The notes below the pieces were generated by a model, which made no database searches, was not told the DNA's origin, and was given only the letters and a program-made list of their open reading frames with translations. From positions 1-38,021 of the forward strand of contig JABFSR010000146.1 of the NCBI GenBank assembly GCA_013140495.1: 38,021 bases of DNA, given 5' to 3'. Shown one piece after another: positions 1 to 10,308 of the stretch (positions are counted from its first letter, which is position 1; each line of letters opens with the position of its first letter). The translations under genes and the position numbers were made by a program. Source of the stretch: Verrucomicrobiota bacterium (GTDB lineage Bacteria > Verrucomicrobiota > Verrucomicrobiia > Limisphaerales > JADLHS01).

Positions 1-1319
1 GTCTGGTTGGCAATGGTTGTGATTGTGGGCAGGCGATTGACCGTGGTGGTGAACGTTCGTGTGACTGTGTTGCTGGTCGCGCTGCCGTCGTTCACCGTGA
101 CGGTGATGGTGGCGGTGCCGCCGGCATTGGAAACCGGTGTGAACGAGATCGAGCCAGTGCTGCTTGGGCTGGTGTAACTCACGGTCGGATTCGGGATCAG
201 GCCGGTGTTGCTCGAACTGGCGGTGACGATCAGCGTCTGCGTTTCATTTGCTGCGCCCGTGCCGATTCCAGTGAGGCTCACCGTCTGCAGCCCTGAACCT
301 TCATTGATCGAAAGGTTTGCGAGCGTATTCAGCGTGGGGGCTTGATTTATCGAGTTCACCGTGACGGTGAATGTGCGCGTGACGATGTTGTTGCTTGCGC
401 CGCCGTCGTTAACGCTGACGGTGATCGTCGCCGAACCGGAAGCGAGTGGTACGGGTGTGAACGAGATTGATCCAGTGGCGTTCGGGCTTGTGTAGTTCAC
501 CGTGGGGTTCGGAATCAAACCGATGTTGCTCGAACTGGCCGTGACGGTGAGTGTCTGCGATTCATTCGCGGCACCGCTGCCGATACCAGCAAGGTTCACA
601 GTCTGCAATGGCGCACTTTCATTCACTGAAATGTTTGCCAGCGTGTTGAGCGTGGGCGACTGGTTCACGGAATTGACCGCGACGGTGAACGTGCGCGTGA
701 TGATGTTGTTGCTTGCGCCTCCGTCATTGACGGTGACTGTGATGGTTGCCGACCCAAACGCGAAGGGCAGGGGAGTAAACGTGATTGTTCCAGCGCTGTT
801 CGGACTGGTGTACGACACAGTGGGATTTGGGATCAACCCAGTGTTGCTTGAACTCGCGGTGACCGTCAGCGTTTGCGATTCATTTGTCGCGCCGGAACTG
901 ATGCCTGACAGGTTCACGATTTGCGCGGATGCGCCTTCGTTGAGGGTGAGATTGCCGAGTGCATTGAGTGTTGGTGGCAGATTCACCGGCACGGGCATGA
1001 GGTAGGAAGTTTCGGCGGACATTACACTTTCCAGGCCGATGCTGTTAAGCGTGCTGGCAGCGAAGTAATAGGTCACTCCACCGACCATGTTGCTCACGGT
1101 GGCTGTGGTCACGTTGCCAACCTGGATTGAATTGGTGTAAGAACCAGCGGCAGCGCCATAGTAAACCTTGTAGCCAACTACATCAGCATCAGTGGAAGGA
1201 TCCCAACCCAAGGTTACACTGGCGGACAATCCTGAAAATGGCGCGAGTGCGGTAACGAGACTCAGAAGTGAAATAAGAGCGGTAAGACTCTTCCGATTAC
1301 GACATCCCTTGAACAACAT
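1..1319 (-). CDS. Exported fibronectin-III / Ig-cadherin-like tandem repeat protein (3' end outside window)
   Basis: The frame is open from an ATG at 1319 to the window edge (439 codons, no stop), so the C-terminus is missing. AAGGAG lies 8 nt before the ATG. Residues 1-32 form a signal peptide: a basic start (LFKGCRNRK), then a hydrophobic stretch. Next is a fibronectin type III-like domain (about 33-105; GWDPSTDADVVGYKVYYG is the usual opening). Then come three near-identical ~106-residue modules, each starting PTLN and carrying NESQTL, GLIPNPTV and TITVTVNDG, plus the start of a fourth. Such modules resemble cadherin-like/Ig-like (BIG) domains of surface or adhesion proteins. No catalytic residue is seen. 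It is a paralogue of the protein at 33274-35784, with the same domain order. Exported, repeat-rich architecture is seen directly; an adhesion or cell-surface role is inferred. Confidence 0.85.
   Translation of the reverse strand, partial: MLFKGCRNRKSLTALISLLSLVTALAPFSGLSASVTLGWDPSTDADVVGYKVYYGAAAGSYTNSIQVGNVTTATVSNMVGGVTYYFAASTLNSIGLESVMSAETSYLMPVPVNLPPTLNALGNLTLNEGASAQIVNLSGISSGATNESQTLTVTASSSNTGLIPNPTVSYTSPNSAGTITFTPLPFAFGSATITVTVNDGGASNNIITRTFTVAVNSVNQSPTLNTLANISVNESAPLQTVNLAGIGSGAANESQTLTVTASSSNIGLIPNPTVNYTSPNATGSISFTPVPLASGSATITVSVNDGGASNNIVTRTFTVTVNSINQAPTLNTLANLSINEGSGLQTVSLTGIGTGAANETQTLIVTASSSNTGLIPNPTVSYTSPSSTGSISFTPVSNAGGTATITVTVNDGSATSNTVTRTFTTTVNRLPTITTIANQ
30..974 (-). repeat. 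Three tandem ~318-bp coding repeats
   Basis: Three in-frame tandem units lie inside the exported protein at 974-657 (318 bp), 656-339 (318 bp) and 338-30 (309 bp). A fourth begins at 29. Each starts at the CCN-ACN-CTC-AA codons for PTLN. The first two are exactly 106 codons and the third is 103. High DNA similarity between units makes copy-number change by recombination, and assembly collapse, plausible. Confidence 0.85.
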
Positions 1320-1615
1320 ATTTAAGACTCCTTGTTACGACAGACCAAGGGATCATTCGCAGAAAGGTTGCCAACACAAGCCGGGGAGTAGAGTCAGACG
1401 CAGAACAGGCCGGATAAAGCAGCCGTTTCAAAAAATCGTACGCGCCGGGTCTGGTTGTTGAACACAATCCGGCGATTCATTTCCGTTCGTGTTTAACACA
1501 GCCGCACTCATATTTGTCCTAAAATCAAATCGCCTCCCGGTGATCCCCCGGTGCGCCGGTTGGTCGCGCAACAATTTTTTTCTCATGCGCGAGTCATCCG
1601 GCTTCACTGTTGAAT
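1320..1615. other. Intergenic region and leader of the exported repeat protein
   Basis: This 296-bp gap lies between two minus-strand genes and should hold the promoter and leader of the repeat protein. I see no convincing sigma-70 promoter, terminator or RNA gene. The 60 bp nearest the start (1320-1378) resemble the leader of the paralogue at 33213-33273: both carry gttggcaa, then tgcga, then tgtcgtaa followed by aggagt. I compared it with the c-di-GMP riboswitch core and found no match. Confidence 0.5.
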
Positions 1616-2128
1616 TCAGAGCCGCACGGAGATTTCCACCGTCATGCCGGGAAGATTTTTTTCGAGCGACTGGCGCAGAGCACCCATTGCCACGCCTGCG
1701 GGAAAAGAAAGTTTGGCCGTTGCCTTGAAGAGCGGTTCACCGCTCATGGGTGCGCTTATACATTCCGTGGCGAGTTCCTCGACGTTGACTCCTTGCGCGG
1801 CAAGCGCGCTGGTGAATTCACGCACGATGCCAGGACGATCGTTGCCGAAGACCTCAAGCGTGGCAAGTTGCTGAACCGAGCTCGCAACGGCACCCTCGGC
1901 CGACCGGACCACAACCGATAAATTTTTAATGTCAGCGAGGGATTTTTCCAATGAGGCGCGTTTCGCTTGCGGCACCTGAACGCGGAGAATGCCGGCGAAG
2001 TCGCCGCCAAGGCGGCACATCCGGCTTTCGAGCCAGTTGCCGTCGTGTTCGGCCACGATCCGCGCAACGGATTCCACAAGGCCGGTGCGGTCCTCGCCGA
2101 TGATCGTCATAACAAGAGTTACTTGCAT
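1616..2128 (-). CDS. ACT-domain regulatory protein, GcvR-like
   Basis: 170 residues with two ACT-like halves. The first (about 1-75) opens with MTIIGEDRTGLVESVARIV and the second (about 88-170) with LEVFGNDRPGIVREFTSAL. The paired 'G-x-DRPG-I/LV' signature is typical of the GcvR/glycine-cleavage repressor-like ACT family, whose members bind small ligands, usually amino acids. The frame extends upstream to 2314, but those 62 codons are low-quality sequence with no ACT similarity. The ATG at 2128 puts the first beta strand directly at the N-terminus, as usual for the family, so I chose it. No clear Shine-Dalgarno is visible. It diverges from sdhC, but no glycine cleavage gene is nearby, so the target is unknown. 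No DNA-binding domain is present. Confidence 0.75.
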   Translation of the reverse strand: MQVTLVMTIIGEDRTGLVESVARIVAEHDGNWLESRMCRLGGDFAGILRVQVPQAKRASLEKSLADIKNLSVVVRSAEGAVASSVQQLATLEVFGNDRPGIVREFTSALAAQGVNVEELATECISAPMSGEPLFKATAKLSFPAGVAMGALRQSLEKNLPGMTVEISVRL

Positions 2129-2343
2129 GGGCACAGTGTTGGGCTTGTTGCTTGTGATGACAAGTGAACTGTTGCCCAATGTTTGTTTGTGATGCGGCGT
2201 GCTGCTGATCCGGATTAGTGACGGCAATCTTTCATCGGGCGTGCGCTTATACCATGGGAGTTTCGTTGACGCGAGCCGCGTGAAGTCATTAGATTTCGCG
2301 GTCTCAAGCGGCATTCACGCCGTCAATTCAACCAACCGTTTCA

Positions 2344-3129
2344 ATGAGCATTGTGTCGGTAATTTTCAAATCGTCGATTGGTAAAAAGTATGTGATGGCC
2401 GGGACCGGTGCGTTGCTTTTCTTGTTTGTCATCGGTCATCTCGTGGGCAACCTGCAAGTCTTCGGCCCGCCTGAACTGATCAACACGTACGCGCACTTTT
2501 TACAAAGCAAGCCTGCGATGGTTTGGGGGGCGCGCATTGGATTGCTAGTGCTCGTTGTATTGCACGTTACGACGGCCGTCCAGTTGAGCATTGCAAACAA
2601 AGCCGCGAGGCCGGTGACTTACTCTGGCGGCGAAGCTTACGGCTCGGCGTGGCAATCCCGTTACATGCTGATGAGTGGCATCGTGATCGCGGCGTTCATC
2701 GTGTATCACCTCGCTCATTTCACGGCGCGACTTCCTGCAATCAACGGCGTGGGTGATTTCACGAAAATCAAAACTGTTTTGCACGGTGAGATCGTGCCGG
2801 ATGTTTATGCCATGATGGTTCTCGGCTTCCAGGTCTGGTGGGTGGCGTTGTTTTATATCGTCGCACAGGCGCTTCTGTTCATTCACCTCGGACATGGCAT
2901 CGCCAGCGCTTTTCAATCATTTGGTCTTCGCGACCACGTTTGGTGGCCGCGCATTCAATTCCTGGCCAAAGGAGCAAGCATCGCCATTTTCATTGGATAC
3001 GCTTTGATTCCCATTTCGATTTACATGCGGGTGGTTGGCTCGGACTATGCCGGGAAGGCAGCGGCACAATTGAAAGACAGCGCGTCGGTCCAACCTGCGG
3101 TCGCCACTCAGGGAAAGGAGACCCACTAA
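2344..3129 (+). CDS. sdhC: Succinate dehydrogenase cytochrome b558 membrane subunit SdhC
   Basis: 261 residues; the single large membrane anchor of a B-type succinate:quinone oxidoreductase (Bacillus/epsilonproteobacterial style), replacing separate SdhC and SdhD. Five hydrophobic segments are visible, near residues 18-38, 63-83, 108-128, 153-180 and 210-232. Candidate haem-ligand histidines are H32 (GHLVGN), H74, H122/H125 (YHLAH) and H181/H184 (IHLGHG), the pattern expected for a dihaem b558 subunit. It anchors SdhA and SdhB to the inner membrane and passes electrons to quinone. It is the first gene of sdhCAB; sdhA follows after 1 bp. The C-terminal ~30 residues are hydrophilic and poorly conserved in type. 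A 215-bp divergent gap upstream must hold the operon promoter, but I cannot pick one out. Confidence 0.93.
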   Translation: MSIVSVIFKSSIGKKYVMAGTGALLFLFVIGHLVGNLQVFGPPELINTYAHFLQSKPAMVWGARIGLLVLVVLHVTTAVQLSIANKAARPVTYSGGEAYGSAWQSRYMLMSGIVIAAFIVYHLAHFTARLPAINGVGDFTKIKTVLHGEIVPDVYAMMVLGFQVWWVALFYIVAQALLFIHLGHGIASAFQSFGLRDHVWWPRIQFLAKGASIAIFIGYALIPISIYMRVVGSDYAGKAAAQLKDSASVQPAVATQGKETH

Positions 3130-3130
3130 C

Positions 3131-5092
<1,962 letters not shown>

Positions 5093-5119
5093 GCCGCAAC
5101 CAAGAATTGATTCGCAGTC

Positions 5120-5893
5120 ATGAAAGTTAAACTCAAAGTCTGGCGGCAGAAGAACCGCAACACGGCCGGCGAGTTCCGGACCTATGAATCTCCGGCGCTG
5201 AACGAGAACATGTCGTTCCTCGAAATGCTGGACGTGGTGAATGAAGAACTCGCGAACAAGGGCGAAGACCCGATCGCGTTCGACCATGATTGCCGTGAAG
5301 GCATCTGCGGCACCTGCTCGTTGGTGATCGGCGGCAAGCCCCACGGCCCGCACCGGGGCGTGGCGACCTGCCAGACTTACATGCGCAGTTTCCGCGACGG
5401 CGACACCATCGTCGTCGAGCCGTTCCGTGCGAAAGCTTTTCCGATCATCAAAGACCTCGTCGTGGACCGGAAAGCGTTTGATCGCATCCAGCACGCGGGT
5501 GGTTTCATCAGTGTGCGCACTGGTGCCGCGCCAGACGCAAACTCGATTCCTGTGCCGAAGGAAAACGCCGATCTCGCGATGGACGCCGCGCAATGCATCG
5601 GTTGCGGCGCGTGTGTGGCCGCGTGCAAAAATGCGAGCGCGATGTTGTTCGTGGCCGCGAAGGTTTCGCATCTCGGCCTGTTGCCCCAGGGCCAGCCCGA
5701 GCGCTTCAAGCGCGTGAAAGCGATGGTCACGCAGATGGACGCGGAAGGGTTCGGCGCTTGCACGGTCACCGGAAGCTGCGAGGCGGTTTGCCCGAAGGAA
5801 ATTTCGTTGGACTTCATCGCCCGCATGAACCGCGATTACGGCGTTGCGTTGCTCAAAGGCGAACCAAAGCAGATCGCCGGCGGCGTGGGATGA
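5120..5893 (+). CDS. sdhB: Succinate dehydrogenase iron-sulfur subunit SdhB
   Basis: 257 residues. This subunit relays electrons from FAD to the haem/quinone site through three clusters. The [2Fe-2S] ligands lie in CREGICGTC plus the later TCQTYM cysteine. The ferredoxin half carries [13 protein letters not shown], then [11 protein letters not shown], the pattern for the [4Fe-4S] and [3Fe-4S] sites. It is the last gene of sdhCAB. The transcript probably ends in the inverted repeat at 5909-5957, since the next gene is convergent. Fe-S assembly by the SUF pathway is likely in this genome, as a SufT protein is encoded at 35836-36381. Confidence 0.96.
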   Translation: MKVKLKVWRQKNRNTAGEFRTYESPALNENMSFLEMLDVVNEELANKGEDPIAFDHDCREGICGTCSLVIGGKPHGPHRGVATCQTYMRSFRDGDTIVVEPFRAKAFPIIKDLVVDRKAFDRIQHAGGFISVRTGAAPDANSIPVPKENADLAMDAAQCIGCGACVAACKNASAMLFVAAKVSHLGLLPQGQPERFKRVKAMVTQMDAEGFGACTVTGSCEAVCPKEISLDFIARMNRDYGVALLKGEPKQIAGGVG

Positions 5894-5908
5894 GTTAAAC
5901 AGCAAAGA

Positions 5909-5957
5909 AACAAAGTAACGAAGCCGGGCAGAAACTTTGTTCCTTCGTTACTTTGTT
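5909..5957. terminator. 15-bp perfect inverted repeat between convergent genes (candidate bidirectional terminator)
   Basis: Arms aacaaagtaacgaag (5909-5923) and cttcgttactttgtt (5943-5957) are exact reverse complements around a 19-nt loop, between sdhB and the convergent CoA-binding gene. The stem is A/T-rich and no strong T-run follows. It may therefore work as a weak bidirectional terminator or mRNA end, or be a dispersed palindromic element. The loop contains actttgttcc, which partly repeats the right arm. Confidence 0.55.
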
Positions 5958-5971
5958 GTTCAATTATTCGT

Positions 5972-6340
5972 TCACAACTCGCTCGGCGATACGCCGACAC
6001 CGAGGATGCTGCACGCCTGAACCACGTTGAGCCCGAGACGTTCAGCCTCCGCCAGCACTTCGTCTGACTCCGTTCCCGGATTCAGCCACAACTCGTCGCA
6101 ACCTTTTGCTGCAATGTCAGGCAGCACCTTCAACAACACCGGTGGCGGCAAATACACGCTGACCATTTCGGGGCGCACTGGAACTTCAGCGATGGACTTG
6201 AAAGCGCGCAAGCCTTCAACCATTTCGTCCTTGGGATTCACGGGAAACACCTCATAGCCCTGCTGTCGAAAGGCTCGCACCGCTTTGTTCCCATATTTGT
6301 TCCTGTCGTTTGACGCTCCAATGATAGCGATGGTTTTCAT
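5972..6340 (-). CDS. CoA-binding domain protein (CoA_binding_2 family)
   Basis: 122 residues, one Rossmann-like domain. The N-terminal IAIIGASNDRNKYGNKAVR contains the nucleotide-binding loop of the succinyl-CoA-synthetase-alpha-like CoA-binding fold. VFPVNPK follows, then ELWLNPGTESDEVLAEAE and a C-terminal VVQACSILGV, the usual layout of small YccU/CoA_binding_2 proteins. These bind CoA or a related nucleotide; no reaction is firmly assigned to the family. It is convergent with sdhB and divergent from the protease gene at 6472. The ATG is the first possible in the conserved frame; there is no clear Shine-Dalgarno. Confidence 0.85.
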   Translation of the reverse strand: MKTIAIIGASNDRNKYGNKAVRAFRQQGYEVFPVNPKDEMVEGLRAFKSIAEVPVRPEMVSVYLPPPVLLKVLPDIAAKGCDELWLNPGTESDEVLAEAERLGLNVVQACSILGVGVSPSEL

Positions 6341-6436
6341 AGTCCGATTATTCGACTTTCATCTTGTGAAGCAAGTCTGTGCCTCAATGACTTCAAGTCT
6401 CGATGGGATTCTGTCACAAAGTAATTGGGACACCGC

Positions 6437-6463
6437 TTGTCATTGCACGAGGGCTTCTATAGT
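6437..6463 (+). promoter_or_regulatory. Candidate sigma-70 promoter of the HtrA-like gene
   Basis: TTGTCA at 6437-6442 and TATAGT at 6458-6463 are separated by 15 bp, shorter than the ideal 17. The -10 box ends only 8 bp before the ATG at 6472. Transcription would start at or next to the start codon and give a leaderless mRNA, consistent with the absence of a ribosome-binding site. Read by eye only. Confidence 0.3.
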
Positions 6464-6471
6464 GTTCTGTC

Positions 6472-7473
6472 ATGTCGCTGAAGAACATCTTTGTCCTCGT
6501 GCTGTGCGCCTTGTCTGCGCCCGGCGGCGCCCGCGCTGACGTGGTTGAACTCAAGGAGAAGTCCTCTGTCACAGGAAAGATACTCGCTGAGAAACGCGAC
6601 AGCGTTGTCGTGGACCTGGGTTACACGGTGCTGGTCATTCCGCGCGATCATGTGGCGAAGATTTCCTCCGGCGATGCCGCGCCTGCTGAACGTGATTCAA
6701 AAAAGAAGAGCAGTTCCGAGAAAAAGGCCGTCGCTGCTGAGACCAGGAACGAAGCGCCGGTCTCCACAGGTTTTTATCGTTCCTCCCCGAAGGCCGGTCC
6801 TGAGCGCAACGTGCGCGATCTCGTCAATCAGCTCGGAGAAGCCGTCGTGCAGGTGCGCACGCCGGGTGGACTTGGATCCGGATTCTTCATCAACGAAGAC
6901 GGCTTCCTGATGACGAACTTTCACGTGATCGAGGGCGAGACCCAGATTTCCGTGGAGGTTTATCATCAGAAAAATGGCCAGCTTGAGCGCAAGACCTACA
7001 AGCAGGTGCGTATCGTGGCGATGAACAAGTTTCAGGACCTGACGCTGCTCAAGGTGGATGACAAGGACGCGCCGAAGTTCAAGACGGTGGGGATCGGGAG
7101 CGCGGATGCGTTGTCGGTGGGCGAGCGAGTGTTTGCCATTGGCAGTCCGCTTGGCTTGGAGCGTACGGTGACGGAGGGAATCCTCAGCACCAAGACGCGT
7201 CAGGTGGGCGGCGATCTTTACTTGCAGACGACGGCGCAGATCAATCCCGGCAACAGCGGCGGGCCGTTGTTCAATCTCAGCGGCGAAGTCGTCGGCATCA
7301 CGAACATGAAGATCAATTTCGGCGAAGGCCTTGGTTTTGCAATTCCGGCGGAAGTCGTTCGCTACTTTCTCGATCATCGCGACGCCTACACCTACTCGAA
7401 CGACAATCCTAGTAATCCGTTTCGCTATCTTGAACCACCCGGCCGCACGAAACAAAGCGCGCCGAAGGAATGA
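6472..7473 (+). CDS. Exported trypsin-like serine protease (HtrA/DegP family, no PDZ domain)
   Basis: 333 residues. A signal peptide (1-22, ending GGARA) is followed by a short beta-rich segment (about 23-65), then a Lys/Ser-rich linker (70-110). The S1C protease domain (about 112-305) has the catalytic triad H151 (TNFHVIEG), D189 (KFQDLTLLK) and S262 (NPGNSGGPL). Classical HtrA/DegP proteins continue into one or two PDZ domains, but this one stops at residue 333 with a Pro-rich tail, so substrate gating must differ. It probably acts in the periplasm on misfolded or specific exported proteins. The gene at 7538 follows after 64 bp on the same strand and also encodes an exported protein. The protease call is firm from motifs; the substrate is unknown. 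Confidence 0.9.
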   Translation: MSLKNIFVLVLCALSAPGGARADVVELKEKSSVTGKILAEKRDSVVVDLGYTVLVIPRDHVAKISSGDAAPAERDSKKKSSSEKKAVAAETRNEAPVSTGFYRSSPKAGPERNVRDLVNQLGEAVVQVRTPGGLGSGFFINEDGFLMTNFHVIEGETQISVEVYHQKNGQLERKTYKQVRIVAMNKFQDLTLLKVDDKDAPKFKTVGIGSADALSVGERVFAIGSPLGLERTVTEGILSTKTRQVGGDLYLQTTAQINPGNSGGPLFNLSGEVVGITNMKINFGEGLGFAIPAEVVRYFLDHRDAYTYSNDNPSNPFRYLEPPGRTKQSAPKE

Positions 7474-7537
7474 ACTCTCCTCTCTTGCATTCTTTTACCG
7501 CACCAGCACCGTTTTCCATCAAGCCAGCCCATCTCTC

Positions 7538-9505
7538 ATGAACAAATCATTCCTCCATCGAGCAAATAGCTTTCAATTTGCGTTAGTTACCTTGTTTCTG
7601 TCCATCGTCTCGTCGCCCGCCGCTGTTCCGCCCGTGGAGCGGTTGTTGCCGTCGGACACATTGTTTGTTTTGAGTGCGCCTGACTATTCAAAGCTGCGCG
7701 AGATTTACCTTCAGTCGCCCATGCGTTTGTTCTGGGATGATCCCGCCATGAAACCATTCCGCGAAAAGTTTGAAAAGAAGTGGAATGATGAATTGATTGT
7801 GCCGCTTGAGCGTGATTTGGGCGTCAAGTTTTCCGATTACGGCGCATTGCTTCAAGGCCAGATCACGCTGGCGGTGACACAGGACGGATGGGAGGGAAAG
7901 AGCGATGCCGAACCGGGCTTCGTGTTTCTGCTCGACTCAAAGGACAAGTCCGAACAGCTCAAAAAGAACATCGCGGAGTTTCGGAAGAAGTGGACGGATG
8001 CCGGCAAGACAATCAAGACGGAGAAAATTCGCGACGCGGAGTTCATCATCATTACGCTCACAACAAACGATGTGCCAAGGACAATCCGGCAGTTTTTTCC
8101 AGAGTCGCGTCCGATTGAGGAACTCGGGAAGGAGGGTGAGAAGAAGAAGGACGACGTCAACCGGCTTTACATCGGCCAGCACGAATCGCTTCTCATCATC
8201 GGCAGCGCTCCCAATGGCGATGCACCGAAGTCTCTCGAAAAGATACTCGCCAAACTCACCGGCGGTTCTGCTCCGGTGCTCGGCGATCTGCCCGCGTTTG
8301 AATCAAGCCGGCTGGCCGTCTTCCGTGATGCTCCCGCATTTCTGTGGATTAACACCAAGGCCTTCGTGGACGTTTTTAACAAGATGCCGGATGAAAAGCC
8401 AAATCCTGACGCTCCGAACCCGATGCCGCTTCCCGACAAGAAGAAAATCGTCACCGCGCTGGGCATCGCCGGATTGAAATCCATCGCGGCGGGCTACCGC
8501 AGCGCACCGGATGGGGCGGGAATTGAAATGTTGCTCGGCATTCCTGAATCAGCCCGTGAAGGCTTGTTCAAGATTCTTGCCACCGAGGCGAAAGATGCCG
8601 CGCCCCCGGCGTTCGTTCCTGCGGACGCCGTCAAGTTCCAGCGCGTGAGGATTGATCTGCCGAAGGCCGTTGCGAGCATTGAGAAGATCCTCGGCGACAT
8701 TTCGCCCCAGGCGGTCAACATGTTGAATTTTTTTATCAGCAACGGCAACGAGGCCATGCGGGTGGACGAGCCCGGCTTTGACATCCGCAAAAACATTTTT
8801 GCCAATCTTGGCGATGACCTGATCACATACGAGAAAGTGCCGCGCGACACTTCGCTGACAGCGTTAAACTCGGCTCCTTCCCTGACACTCGTGGGTTCGC
8901 CCGCTGCTGACAAACTTGCCGCGTCGCTCAAAGGAATACTCGTCATCCTGAACGCGTCCGGCGGCAAACCGGAGACCCGCGAGTTTCTTGGCAGGAAGAT
9001 TTACAGCATGAAACTGCCATCGCCGCAAACCGGTGCCGGTGAAAAAGCGGTGTCACGTTCGTTCAACTATGCGGCGAGCGGTGGTTACGTCGCATTCAGC
9101 ACGGACATCGCCACGCTGGAGGAATTCCTGCGCAGCAGCGAGACGCCCCCAAAACCTTTGCGTGAAGTGGCGGGTCTGGCCGAAACCGCTCAAAAAGTCG
9201 GCGGGCAGGGCACAGGATGGTTCGGCTATGAAAACCAGACGGAATCCATGCGCATGATGATGGAGGCGTTGCGGAAGAGTTCAAGTTCATCCACCAACAG
9301 CGCGGACGATTTCAATCCGCTGGTGAGCGCGCTTCCGTTTGCCGCGCCGGAGAAAAAGTTCAAGGACTGGATTGATTTCTCGTTGCTGCCGCCATTCGAG
9401 ACGGTGGCGAAGTATTTCGGTTACTCCGTGTATTCGTGCAACGCGAACGTGGACGGCATCACATTGAAGTATTTCTCACCCGTGCCCGCGCAGTTGAAGA
9501 AGTGA
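7538..9505 (+). CDS. Exported protein of unknown function (DUF3352-like)
   Basis: 655 residues from the ATG at 7538. The frame is open further upstream, but that part overlaps the protease gene. Starting at 7538 puts a clean signal peptide at the N-terminus (basic SFLHRANS, a hydrophobic stretch, then SSPAA). The body opens with PSDTLFVLSAPDYSKLREI and later has repeated 'YVAFSTDIATLEEFL'-type segments, resembling the loosely defined DUF3352 family of exported proteins. No catalytic motif, membrane helix or metal site is apparent. A Ser-rich stretch (SSSSSTNS) lies near residue 580. It sits 64 bp after the HtrA-like protease, so the two may be co-expressed, the protein perhaps as a client. 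That is conjecture. Confidence 0.7.
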   Translation: MNKSFLHRANSFQFALVTLFLSIVSSPAAVPPVERLLPSDTLFVLSAPDYSKLREIYLQSPMRLFWDDPAMKPFREKFEKKWNDELIVPLERDLGVKFSDYGALLQGQITLAVTQDGWEGKSDAEPGFVFLLDSKDKSEQLKKNIAEFRKKWTDAGKTIKTEKIRDAEFIIITLTTNDVPRTIRQFFPESRPIEELGKEGEKKKDDVNRLYIGQHESLLIIGSAPNGDAPKSLEKILAKLTGGSAPVLGDLPAFESSRLAVFRDAPAFLWINTKAFVDVFNKMPDEKPNPDAPNPMPLPDKKKIVTALGIAGLKSIAAGYRSAPDGAGIEMLLGIPESAREGLFKILATEAKDAAPPAFVPADAVKFQRVRIDLPKAVASIEKILGDISPQAVNMLNFFISNGNEAMRVDEPGFDIRKNIFANLGDDLITYEKVPRDTSLTALNSAPSLTLVGSPAADKLAASLKGILVILNASGGKPETREFLGRKIYSMKLPSPQTGAGEKAVSRSFNYAASGGYVAFSTDIATLEEFLRSSETPPKPLREVAGLAETAQKVGGQGTGWFGYENQTESMRMMMEALRKSSSSSTNSADDFNPLVSALPFAAPEKKFKDWIDFSLLPPFETVAKYFGYSVYSCNANVDGITLKYFSPVPAQLKK

Positions 9506-9563
9506 AGGCGGCTTGACCTGCGATTGACTTGATCGCGCGGGCTCATTAGGCTGCTTCTCACAA

Positions 9564-10292
9564 ATGCTCGAAGTCATCGAAAAGCTCCTCATCCTTCAGG
9601 ATCGCGATCGGAAGATTCGGCGGGTGCAGACCGAACTCGCCCACATCGAACCCGAACGCCAATCCCTCAAGGCCAAGCTCGCCGGGACACAGACGGCTCT
9701 TGAGAATGCCAGGCTCCGCGTCAAACAGATCGAGTCCGAGCGCAAGCGTCTCGAGCTCGACGTCGAGTCGAAAAAGAGCCAGATCGAGAAGTACGCCAAC
9801 CAGCAGTTGCAGACCCGCAAGAACGAAGAGTACCGCGCCCTGGCTCACGAGATCGAAACGTGCAAGGCGGACATCAACAAGATTGAGGATCAGGAAATCG
9901 TTTTGATGGAGCAGGGGGAGCAGGCGCAGAAGAACATGGTCGCTGCCACACGCGAGGCGGACGCCGCCAAAAAGCTGGTTGAGGAACAAATTTCCAAACT
10001 GGGGGAGCGTGAGCAGAATTTATCGAAGGAACTCGGCGAGCTTGAGAGCAATCGCGGTGAACTCGCGTCTGCCGTGGACGAAACCACGCGTGGTCGTTAT
10101 GAACGACTGCTCAAGAGCAAGGGCGACAGTGCAATCGTGGGCGTGAACCACGGTGTTTGCGGCGGCTGCCACATGAAGCTGCCAGCGCAGGTGCTCATTA
10201 CGAGCCAGGGTCAGCAGGAGATCGTGACCTGCACGAACTGTGGACGCATCCTTTATTACACGCGGGACATGATACTCGCGGCGACAGACTGA
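9564..10292 (+). CDS. Coiled-coil protein with C-terminal C4 zinc ribbon (CdsZ/COG1579-like)
   Basis: 242 residues. Residues 1-185 are almost entirely heptad-rich charged coiled coil (for example QIESERKRLELDVESKKSQ). The C-terminus is a C4 zinc ribbon with C199/C202 (GVCGGCHMKLPAQ) and C223/C226 (CTNCGRILYY). This is the architecture of the COG1579/zf-RING_7 family, which includes chlamydial CdsZ (CT398), described as a scaffold linking sigma-54 and secretion components. Whether that role applies here is not shown. It heads a same-strand run with the genes at 10309 (16-bp gap), 10648 and 11505. The ATG at 9564 is the first in frame. Confidence 0.88.
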   Translation: MLEVIEKLLILQDRDRKIRRVQTELAHIEPERQSLKAKLAGTQTALENARLRVKQIESERKRLELDVESKKSQIEKYANQQLQTRKNEEYRALAHEIETCKADINKIEDQEIVLMEQGEQAQKNMVAATREADAAKKLVEEQISKLGEREQNLSKELGELESNRGELASAVDETTRGRYERLLKSKGDSAIVGVNHGVCGGCHMKLPAQVLITSQGQQEIVTCTNCGRILYYTRDMILAATD

Positions 10293-10308
10293 ACTTCAAA
10301 ATCAACTC

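Noticed and set aside
502..1005. Plus-strand ORF of 167 codons over the left-edge repeats
   Set aside because: It is antisense to the repeat protein; its own repetition only reflects the 318-bp coding repeats on the minus strand.
1320..1378. c-di-GMP (GEMM) riboswitch in the leader of the repeat protein
   Set aside because: Some GGCAA and GCGAA elements suggested it, but the conserved core and the tetraloop/receptor parts are missing.
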